The notes below the pieces were generated by a model that did no database searches, was not told the DNA's origin, and was given only the letters and a program-made list of their open reading frames with translations. Positions 39,280-45,647 of a stretch of DNA of 64,000 bases are shown here, piece by piece. A program made the position numbers and the translations under genes. Position 1 is the first letter of the stretch. The number at the start of each line of letters is the position of its first letter. The stretch covers positions 62,001 through 126,000 of the forward strand of contig CAVTBX010000004.1 of NCBI GenBank assembly GCA_963733135.1, in the 5' to 3' direction. This DNA is from CAVTBX01 sp963733135. Its GTDB lineage: Bacteria; Actinomycetota; Thermoleophilia; Gaiellales; Gaiellaceae.

Positions 39280-41243
39280 GCGACGGCTCGAGCGGCGAGC
39301 GTCCCCTCGAGCGTCGCTTCCTCGATCGAGCGCGGAGAGAGGACGTCACCGGCTCGCTCGACGACGACTCCGCGCGCCACGAGCTCCTCCGCCGAGCCCC
39401 TCTCGGGCACACGCCCGAGCGCGAGCACGAGCAGATCGGCTTCGAGTTCCAGCTCGAGCTCGGGTGCGACCAGGTTCCGAAACTGGACCGTGCCCTCCCT
39501 CGCCCCGGTCAGCTCGACGTGATGCTGGATGCGGACGCCGGCTCGATACAGCCTGCCGAGGTAGAGGTTTCGGGAGTACTGGTGCATCGACTCGCCGGCT
39601 GTGATCGCCGCGAGCGCGACCGTGACGTCGTTCCCAGCCCGGTCGAGCAGCTCGGCAGAATCGAGCCCGGCCGGGTCGCCGGCCCAGTCCGCGATGACAA
39701 CCCGCTCGCCGCTTGGCACCGGGCCGGCAAGGATCTCCCAGGCCTGCGCGACCCGGACGGCGTCCAGGTCGAGCGCGGGTGTGAACGGTCTCGCGCCGGT
39801 TGCAAGGATGACCGCCTCCGGATCGAGCTCGAGCACCGAGTCCGCGTCCGCCTCGACGTCGAGCCGCACGTCGACACCGGCCCGGCCCAGGAGCAGCTCC
39901 GCGTTCCTGCGCCACGAGCGCGCGAGCTCGGCATGGCCGGGAGCGGCGCCGGCGAGCGCGATCTGCCCGCCGAGCTCGCCGCGGCGTTCCAGGAGAACGA
40001 CGTCGTGCCCCGCCTCGCCGGCCTCGACGGCAGCGGCCACCCCGGCGGGGCCGCTCCCCACGACGACGATGCGGAGCGGCTGCTCGGCCAGCTCGGCTCG
40101 GGGCAATGTCAGCTCGCGGCCGGTTCGGGGATTCTGGGCACACGCGATCGGCGTGGCCGCGTGGTAGTGGGCGATGCACGCGTTGCACGCGATGCAGCGC
40201 AGAACCTCGTCGGCCTTCCCCTCTCGCGCCTTGCGGGGCATGTCAGGATCGGTGATCAGAGCGCGGGTCATTCCGACGGCGTCGGCACGGCCCTCGGTAA
40301 TCAACCGGTCTCCTTCTTCCGGATCCACGATGCGCGAGGTCGCGATGAGCGGCGGGCCGCCGCGGAACGGCTCGGTCCACTCGGCGATCGCGTTCTCGAC
40401 CGTCGGCGGCGGGGGGACGATTCCCGTCGAGCCGAGGTAGGTCGACGAGTCCCCCAGCGCGACGTGCACGTAGTCAGCACGGCCCGTCAGCTCGGACGCG
40501 ACCTCGCGGGCCGCAGCCGAGTCCGCCGAGAGCCGAACGCCGATCGCAAGGCGCCCGGCTGCCTCGCGGATTGCCGACAGCACGGCGAGCAGGAGCGCCG
40601 GCGGATCAGCCCACTCGTCCGTGCGGCGGTTCAGCTCGGGCGTCATGAACTGCGCGATCAGGTACCCGTGCGCCGCGGAGACCTCGACACCGTCGAGCCC
40701 GGCCTTCGCCGCCAGGCCGGCGGCACGCGCATAGCCGGCGATGATCCCCTCGACCTCCTCCCCGGAGAGCGCCCGTGGCTCGACCTTGAAACGCTGGCTC
40801 GGGATCGCTGACGGTGCAACTGCCGGCGGACGCGGCGCCGAGGCGATCTGCTCGCGACCGCCGTGGAACAGCTGGACGAAGAGCTTCGTCTCGAACGGAC
40901 GGATCGCTTTCAGGACACGTTCGTAGCCCGCCACGATCTGCTCGCGGTAGCCGGCCAGGGTGTGCGCGGTGAGGAGCCCGCTCGGGTGCACCGCCGTCGC
41001 CTCGAGGACGATGAGCCCCGTTCCTCCGCGCGCGCGGGCCTCGTGGTAGGCGACGAACTCATCCGTCGGCGCGTGCTCGTGAACGAGAGTCGTCTGGTGA
41101 GCGGTCGAGACGATGCGGTTCGAGAGCTCGACTGGCCCGATGGTCAGAGGGCTGAAGAGATGGTCGAGTCTAGGCGAGAGCGGCCTCCCGCTCGAGGGCG
41201 GCTCGCTCGGTCTCGCTGAGGGGCCGCGACGAGCCCGATTCAC
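39243..41243 (-). CDS. NADH:flavin oxidoreductase, 2,4-dienoyl-CoA reductase/demethylase type (OYE + Fe-S + FAD)
   Basis: An OYE-family multidomain enzyme. Residues about 27-350 are the FMN TIM barrel (LFSPLTIGPVELSNRIVSTA, VEVSAAHGYLIAQFMTPELN). CIACNACIAHYHAATPIAC is the 4Fe-4S site. The rest is an FAD/NAD(P) module (IVVVGSGPAGVAAAVEAG, VILATGARPFTPAL). The cysteine used for covalent FMN in trimethylamine dehydrogenase is absent (STAHQT). The start is unclear: GTG 41243 would overlap the thioesterase gene by 74 bp, while homology begins near 41165 where no ATG, GTG or TTG exists. The family includes FadH-like reductases and N-methylproline demethylases. Confidence 0.88.
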   Translation of the reverse strand: MNRARRGPSARPSEPPSSGRPLSPRLDHLFSPLTIGPVELSNRIVSTAHQTTLVHEHAPTDEFVAYHEARARGGTGLIVLEATAVHPSGLLTAHTLAGYREQIVAGYERVLKAIRPFETKLFVQLFHGGREQIASAPRPPAVAPSAIPSQRFKVEPRALSGEEVEGIIAGYARAAGLAAKAGLDGVEVSAAHGYLIAQFMTPELNRRTDEWADPPALLLAVLSAIREAAGRLAIGVRLSADSAAAREVASELTGRADYVHVALGDSSTYLGSTGIVPPPPTVENAIAEWTEPFRGGPPLIATSRIVDPEEGDRLITEGRADAVGMTRALITDPDMPRKAREGKADEVLRCIACNACIAHYHAATPIACAQNPRTGRELTLPRAELAEQPLRIVVVGSGPAGVAAAVEAGEAGHDVVLLERRGELGGQIALAGAAPGHAELARSWRRNAELLLGRAGVDVRLDVEADADSVLELDPEAVILATGARPFTPALDLDAVRVAQAWEILAGPVPSGERVVIADWAGDPAGLDSAELLDRAGNDVTVALAAITAGESMHQYSRNLYLGRLYRAGVRIQHHVELTGAREGTVQFRNLVAPELELELEADLLVLALGRVPERGSAEELVARGVVVERAGDVLSPRSIEEATLEGTLAARAVAQRAAELVAARP

Positions 41244-41568
41244 GATCGCGGGCCACGAGCACAGCCTCTACCTCGGCGGCCAGCACCCCGGCATGCGTCG
41301 TGAGCGTCTCCCGCGTCCGGATGCTCGACCTGCCGATCTCGCGGAGCTCGCAGCGGGCCACGACGACATCGTCTTCCTGCGTGAGCTCGTGCCGAAAATC
41401 GATGGCTACCCGGGCGATCACGAAGTCCCACAGAGAGTCGGCCGGGCCGAGCGTGCGCTCGAGCCATTCATCGCGAACCTCCTCGAGATAGGTGAGGTAA
41501 ACCGCGTTGTTCACGTGGCCGTAGGCGTCCTGGTCGCGCCAGCGGATCTCGATCTGCTTTGCGTGCAT
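41170..41568 (-). CDS. acyl-CoA thioesterase, 4HBT hot-dog fold
   Basis: A 132-aa thioesterase: QIEIRWRDQDAYGHVNNAVY carries the 4HBT active-site Asp (D-x-Y/F-G-H-V-N-N), followed by YLTYLEEVRDEWLER and a long helix-strand layout (VIARVAIDFRHELTQEDDVV). It hydrolyses acyl-CoA, probably of a 4-hydroxybenzoyl or short/medium-chain type. It is encoded directly upstream of the flavin oxidoreductase with overlapping frames. A truncated copy of its first 22 codons lies 0.4 kb upstream (41969-42037). Confidence 0.88.
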   Translation of the reverse strand: MHAKQIEIRWRDQDAYGHVNNAVYLTYLEEVRDEWLERTLGPADSLWDFVIARVAIDFRHELTQEDDVVVARCELREIGRSSIRTRETLTTHAGVLAAEVEAVLVARDRESGSSRPLSETERAALEREAALA

Positions 41569-41676
41569 TCTGGAAAGCCGGGTGGAAAGTAGCGCCTATC
41601 GCCACGCTGGCGAAGGGCTATGTACAGCGATCTGGCAGTAACGCTGTTCCCCTGACCTTGACCGCGAGGAGGGGTT

Positions 41677-41700
41677 GGGGGCGGCGCTATGGCCGCCCCC
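41677..41700. terminator. GC-rich hairpin, possible terminator
   Basis: GGGGGCGGC and GCCGCCCCC form a perfect 9-bp stem around the loop GCTATG. It lacks a T-tract on either strand, so it may be Rho-assisted or simply structural. It is downstream of the small minus-strand reading frame at 41730-41948. Confidence 0.4.
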
Positions 41701-41729
41701 GAAGAACCTCTGGCTGACGGGACGTGGAC

Positions 41730-41948
41730 TTACGTTGGTGGTGCGATGGCGGCGTAGTCGTCTTCGGAAGCGTCGCCGTTATCGGGAGTGGAGTCTGGGT
41801 CGAGCACCGAGGAGGCTGAAATCTCAACGTGCCCGGTCCCAGAGGTGCCCGTCGAGATGTCGAGACAAGCGACGAGGAATTCGTCGGACGTTTGTCCGCT
41901 CGCGATGGTCGCGTCATACACGAAACGAAGACTGTTTCCAATCACCAC
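41730..41948 (-). CDS. hypothetical 72-aa fragment
   Basis: A GTG-started frame whose product (VIGNSLRFVYDATIASGQTS, DEFLVACLDISTGTSGTGHV, EISASSVLDPDSTPDNGD) has a balanced, low-arginine composition unlike chance frames in this genome. It lies in the lower-GC islet, so it may be a foreign gene or the 3' end of one. The frame extends upstream without a stop only to about 42000. Not recognised. Confidence 0.35.
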   Translation of the reverse strand: MVIGNSLRFVYDATIASGQTSDEFLVACLDISTGTSGTGHVEISASSVLDPDSTPDNGDASEDDYAAIAPPT

Positions 41949-41968
41949 CGCCGTCCAGAAGGTTGGCC

Positions 41969-42037
41969 CTAGGCGTTGTTCAGGTGGCCGTATGGATCCT
42001 GGTCACGCCAGCGGATTCTGATCTGCTTCTCGTGCAT
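41969..42037 (-). pseudogene. truncated 5' remnant of a 4HBT thioesterase gene
   Basis: ATG at 42037 opens 22 codons (MHEKQIRIRWRDQDPYGHLN then NA) and then TAG. It is clearly related at protein and DNA level to the first 22 codons of the intact thioesterase starting at 41568 (MHAKQIEIRWRDQDAYGHVN). The downstream 3' part has been replaced by the lower-GC islet. Confidence 0.8.
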
Positions 42038-42063
42038 CAGGGGTTGCCGCGCCGGCCGGGCGG

Positions 42064-43014
42064 ATGATAAGTCAAGCCCTCGCCGTGCCCGGCCGGGTTC
42101 TCGTCATCGAGCCGTACTTCGACCTCACCCGCGTCGAGGAGCTCCTCGCGCCCGCAGACGTGTCGGTAGAGCTGGGGGAGCTCGCGCCCGCGGACGACGT
42201 CGTCGGGATCCTCGGCGGACCCGATCAGCCCGTGACACGGGACGATCTCCGCGGGCTTCCCGCGTTGCGGGTGGTCGCCACGTGCAGCGTCGGCTTCGAC
42301 CACGTGGACGTCGGCGCGGCCGCAGAGCACGGCGTCGTCGTCGCGAACGTGCCCGACTACTGCGTCGAAGAGATGGCGGACTCGACACTCGCGCTCGTGC
42401 TGTCGCTGCTCCGCGGCGTCGTCGTCCTCGACCGCGACGTCCAGGCCGGGGGCTGGGACGACCATGCGGCGGGGCTGCTCCCCCGCTTGAGAGGAACCCG
42501 ACTCGGGATCGTCGGCTTCGGCCGGATCGGTCGCGCGGTCGCGGACCGGGCGCTGGCCCTCGGGATGGAGGTCTGGGGCGCAGACCCCGTTGTCCGCGAG
42601 GCAATGATCCGCGCCGCCGGGGTCAGGCCGGCCTCGCTTGCGGAGCTGCTCGGCGCCTGCCGCGCGGTATCGCTCCACGTGCCGCTGACGGAGGCGACCG
42701 ACGGGCTCCTCGGAGCCGACGAGCTGGCGCTCATGCCCACGGGTGCAATGCTCGTGAATACGTCCCGCGCAGCGCTCGTCGACTGGGAGGCGCTGATCGA
42801 GGCGCTCGAATCCGGGCGGCTCGCCGCAGCGGCCTTCGACGTCCTGCCGGAGGAGCCGCCGGCGGAACCGCCGCGCGTCCGGAACCTCGTAGTGACGCCG
42901 CACGCGGCCTGGTACAGCGAAGAGGCCGAGGCGGCGGTGTACGAGCGCCCGGTGCGCGCGATCCTCGACGTGCTTGAAGGACGAACGACGCGCGACGCGG
43001 TGCCTGTCCCATGA
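42064..43014 (+). CDS. D-2-hydroxyacid dehydrogenase (phosphoglycerate dehydrogenase/CtBP-like)
   Basis: A 316-aa NAD-dependent dehydrogenase: VVATCSVGFDHVDVGAAAEH (substrate domain), LGIVGFGRIGRAVADRALAL (GxGxxG), the catalytic Arg in LVNTSRAALVDWEAL, Glu in AFDVLPEEPP and His in VVTPHAAWYSEEAE. Possible roles include glyoxylate or hydroxypyruvate reduction. The chosen ATG 42064 has no Shine-Dalgarno, and GTG 42085 is an alternative. It is followed by the overlapping SDR gene (ATGA). Confidence 0.88.
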   Translation: MISQALAVPGRVLVIEPYFDLTRVEELLAPADVSVELGELAPADDVVGILGGPDQPVTRDDLRGLPALRVVATCSVGFDHVDVGAAAEHGVVVANVPDYCVEEMADSTLALVLSLLRGVVVLDRDVQAGGWDDHAAGLLPRLRGTRLGIVGFGRIGRAVADRALALGMEVWGADPVVREAMIRAAGVRPASLAELLGACRAVSLHVPLTEATDGLLGADELALMPTGAMLVNTSRAALVDWEALIEALESGRLAAAAFDVLPEEPPAEPPRVRNLVVTPHAAWYSEEAEAAVYERPVRAILDVLEGRTTRDAVPVP

Positions 43015-43802
43015 CCGTCCTCCGACCGGAAACCCATGCGGGTCGCGTTGCGCTCGTGACCGGCGGGGGGACGGGCATCGGCCGCGCCACGGCCCTCGCG
43101 TTCGCTCGCACGGGAGCGCGAGTGGCGATCTGCGGGCGTCGGCCCGAGCCCCTCGCCTCGGTCGAGGCCGAGATCGGGAGCGTGGGCGGCGAGTGCCTGG
43201 CGCTTCCCGCCGACGTCAGGGAGCCCGAAGCAGTCGAGGAGCTCGTGGAGCGGACGCTCGAGCGCTACGGCGCCGTCGACGTGCTCGTCAACAACGCGGG
43301 CGGTCAGTTCATGGCCGCAGCCGAGGACATCTCGGCGAACGGCTGGCGCGCGGTGCACCGCCTCGCCGTCGACGCGGCCTGGGACGTGACCCGCACCGTG
43401 GCGACGCGGTCGATGATCCCGAACCGGCGGGGTGTCGTCGTCTTCGTCGGCTTCTCGCCGAGGCGCGGGATTCCCGGTATGGCTCACGCCGCGGCGGCGA
43501 GGGCGGCGGTCGAGAACCTCGCCGCAGGGCTCGCAGGCGAATGGAGCCGGTACGGGATCCGCACGGTCTGCGTCTCGCCGGGGACGATCCTCACCGAGGG
43601 CCTCGGCCGGTACGGGGAAGAGCGCATCGCGGAGTGGGAGCGCAGCGTCCCGCTCGGCCGGCTCGGCACGCCCGAGGACGTGGCCGAGGTGATCGCCTTC
43701 CTGGCCTCGGACGGCGGCTCGTACGTGACCGGGACGACCGTCGTCGTCGACGGCGGCGCAGACGCCTGGGGCCACGGAGAGCCGCCGCCGGGCGCGGATT
43801 GA
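43011..43802 (+). CDS. SDR family protein with altered catalytic residues
   Basis: A 263-aa Rossmann protein: VALVTGGGTGIGRATALAFA (cofactor loop), VDVLVNNAGGQFMAAAEDIS, VCVSPGTILTEGLGRYGEE and YVTGTTVVVDGGADAW. The YxxxK motif is missing: the segment reads MAHAAAARAAVENLAAGLAG, with His/Ala for Tyr and Arg for Lys. It may bind the cofactor but use different chemistry, or be regulatory. The NNAGGQF element resembles the SDR at 32612. Translationally coupled to the upstream dehydrogenase. Confidence 0.85.
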   Translation: MTVLRPETHAGRVALVTGGGTGIGRATALAFARTGARVAICGRRPEPLASVEAEIGSVGGECLALPADVREPEAVEELVERTLERYGAVDVLVNNAGGQFMAAAEDISANGWRAVHRLAVDAAWDVTRTVATRSMIPNRRGVVVFVGFSPRRGIPGMAHAAAARAAVENLAAGLAGEWSRYGIRTVCVSPGTILTEGLGRYGEERIAEWERSVPLGRLGTPEDVAEVIAFLASDGGSYVTGTTVVVDGGADAWGHGEPPPGAD

Positions 43803-43815
43803 CTTGACGCGCGAC

Positions 43816-43880
43816 CTAAGGCGTTCCCGGCCTCCTCCCCTACGCCGAGCCTATCCTGGATTCGCGCACGTGTCTCGCAA
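43816..43880 (+). repeat. CTAAGGCGTTCCC repeat, copy B
   Basis: CTAAGGCGTTCCCGGCCTCC then TCCCCTACGCCGAGCCTATC matches copy A (33428-33506, opposite strand) with two substitutions over 40 nt. It then diverges through TTCGCGCACGTG. Located between the SDR gene and the MOSC gene. Confidence 0.7.
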
Positions 43881-43915
43881 TCTTCGAGCCAAAACTTGCG
43901 CGAGAGTGTCACGAC

Positions 43916-43921
43916 TACTCT
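43916..43921 (+). promoter_or_regulatory. -10 hexamer TACTCT of the MOSC gene
   Basis: TACTCT-TCCGCC-ATG, 6-nt spacing to 43928, predicted leaderless. Confidence 0.55.
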
Positions 43922-43927
43922 TCCGCC

Positions 43928-44698
43928 ATGGCGACCGTCTCGTTCCTGTCCATCACGCCCGTCAAGGCGCTCGCGCTCCAGCATCCGCGCTCGATACAGC
44001 TTGAGCGGGACGGCATCCCGGGCAATCGCGAGTTCTTCCTCGTCGACCCGACCGGCCGGCTGTTCAACGCATCGAAGTACGGGCAGCTGATGCAAGTTGG
44101 AGCCGAGTTCGCGAACGGCGGCGACGGCGGCGACCGCCTCGCCTTGCGCTTCCCCGATGGGTCGGAGATCCGCGAGGAGGTGCGACTCGGCGACGCGGCT
44201 CCGGCGAACTTCTGGGGCCGCGCAGTGCCAGGGCGGTTCGTCGAGGGCCGGTTCTCTGAGGCGCTCTCGTCCTATGTCGGGCGGCCGGTGCGACTCGTCC
44301 GCGCCGACGATCGCGGCGGGGCCTTCGATGTCGAGGTGGTCACCCTTCTCTCCGAAGCCTCCGTCGAGGAGCTCGGGCGCCAGGCAGAGAAACCGGGTCT
44401 CGACGGAAGACGCTTCCGGATGCTCCTCACCCTCGCCGGCTGCGAGCCGCATGAGGAGGACACCTGGGAAGGACGCCGCTTCCGGGTCGGAACGGCGGAG
44501 ATCCGCGTGGGCGGCCCCGTCCCGCGCTGTGTGATCACGACCAAGGACCCGGACACGGGCGACCGCGACTTCGACTCGCTCCGTGAGATCAAGCGCTACC
44601 GCGGTCTCCGCGACGGCAAGAAGATCGACTTCGGCGTATACGCACGCGTCGAGGAGCCGGGCGTGGTGACCGTCGGCGACGAGCTCGAACCCGTCTAG
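43928..44698 (+). CDS. MOSC domain-containing protein
   Basis: A 256-aa protein with an N-terminal MOSC_N beta-barrel (FLSITPVKALALQHPRSIQL, NREFFLVDPTGRLFNAS) and a C-terminal MOSC domain containing RFRMLLTLAGCEPHEEDTW and VGGPVPRCVITTKDPDTGDR; CVITTKDP carries the family cysteine that can ligate molybdenum. Such proteins (YcbX, mARC) reduce N-hydroxylated compounds or bind a Mo cofactor. A stand-alone gene with its own leaderless promoter. Confidence 0.88.
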   Translation: MATVSFLSITPVKALALQHPRSIQLERDGIPGNREFFLVDPTGRLFNASKYGQLMQVGAEFANGGDGGDRLALRFPDGSEIREEVRLGDAAPANFWGRAVPGRFVEGRFSEALSSYVGRPVRLVRADDRGGAFDVEVVTLLSEASVEELGRQAEKPGLDGRRFRMLLTLAGCEPHEEDTWEGRRFRVGTAEIRVGGPVPRCVITTKDPDTGDRDFDSLREIKRYRGLRDGKKIDFGVYARVEEPGVVTVGDELEPV

Positions 44699-44891
44699 AG
44701 GTCGCCGGGGAGCCGGTACGTGCGGCTCGCCTCTGCGCCGAGCCGCTCGGCATCGCGGCTCAGGGACACGTGCCGCCGAGGTGGGCGGCTCTCCGCCTCG
44801 GCCCCGAGCTTGGCGCGTGCCTTTGCCCGCCTGCCCCGTCGACGCTCGCGAAGTGCAGTAAGGATCCGCACGTACGCATGGTAGGCCGAGC

Positions 44892-45647
44892 TCAGCGCCC
44901 GCGCTCGTGCCAGCGCTCGCCGGCCGCTCGGGCCTCGTCGGTCTGCGCCAGCGCGGCATAGCCGAGCCGTTCGAGGAGCACGGCCGCTTCGCGCGGAGTC
45001 TCGACGGCGGCGTCCGCTAGGGACGTGATCGTCGTGACCGCCTGCCCGGACAGCTCCGCGATCCGCTCCGCCAGCTCGAGGCAGCGCGGCAACGCAGCCC
45101 CCACTGCGACGACCTCCGTAACGAGCCCGAAACGATCTGCTTCGTGTGCATCGAAGCGGGGTCGGAGGAGCATGAGCTCCTTCGCCCGGGCCGGCCCGAC
45201 CAGCCGGACGAGCCGGTGGGCGCCGCCTGAGCTTGGCAGGATCCCGAGCTCAGCTTCCGGAAACCCGAACGTCGCCGTCTCGTCCGCGACCCGGAAGTCG
45301 CACGCGAGCGCCAGCTCGAGCCCGCCGCCCAGGCACCAACCGGAGATCGCGGCGAACGTCGGCTGCGGCACGCGCGCCAGCCGCTCGTAGATCGAGCCCT
45401 CAGCCCGGTAGTACGCGTCGATGCCGGCCGGGCTCTCGTCGCGCGGCTCGGCGAGATCCGCACCCGCCGAGAACGCGCGCTGCGAGCCGACGAGCACGAT
45501 CGCCCGCGCAGCACGGACCTCCTCAGAGTCGAGTGCAGAGTGAATCGCCCCCTCGACCTCGGTGGAGAGCGCGTTCAGCTTCTCCTCGCGCCGCAAGCCG
45601 AGCACCGCGGCAGGCCCCTCGATCCGAACATCGAGGAGCTCAGGCAT
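44892..45647 (-). CDS. enoyl-CoA hydratase/isomerase family protein
   Basis: A 251-aa crotonase: LGLRREEKLNALSTEVEGAI, FSAGADLAEP (oxyanion-hole AGAD), ISGWCLGGGLELALACDFRV (second oxyanion glycines) and ATFGFPEAELGILPSSGG, where the Glu pair at the usual hydratase positions is partly kept (PEAELG). ATG 45647 overlaps the end of the upstream TMADH-like gene by 8 bp, so the two are one transcription unit. Confidence 0.9.
   Translation of the reverse strand: MPELLDVRIEGPAAVLGLRREEKLNALSTEVEGAIHSALDSEEVRAARAIVLVGSQRAFSAGADLAEPRDESPAGIDAYYRAEGSIYERLARVPQPTFAAISGWCLGGGLELALACDFRVADETATFGFPEAELGILPSSGGAHRLVRLVGPARAKELMLLRPRFDAHEADRFGLVTEVVAVGAALPRCLELAERIAELSGQAVTTITSLADAAVETPREAAVLLERLGYAALAQTDEARAAGERWHERGR

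Larger units (their letters stand above)
41569..42063. other. anomalous 495-bp intergenic islet
   Basis: Between the thioesterase and the dehydrogenase lies sequence of visibly lower GC than its surroundings. It holds a 9-bp perfect hairpin, a possible 72-codon reading frame and a truncated thioesterase 5' end (listed separately). I see no inverted-repeat ends or transposase fragments, so its origin is unclear. Confidence 0.5.

Noticed and set aside
44699..44891. A possible gene between the MOSC and enoyl-CoA hydratase genes
   Set aside because: The frames there give only Arg/Pro-rich strings with no start signal or motif. It is treated as ordinary convergent intergenic sequence.
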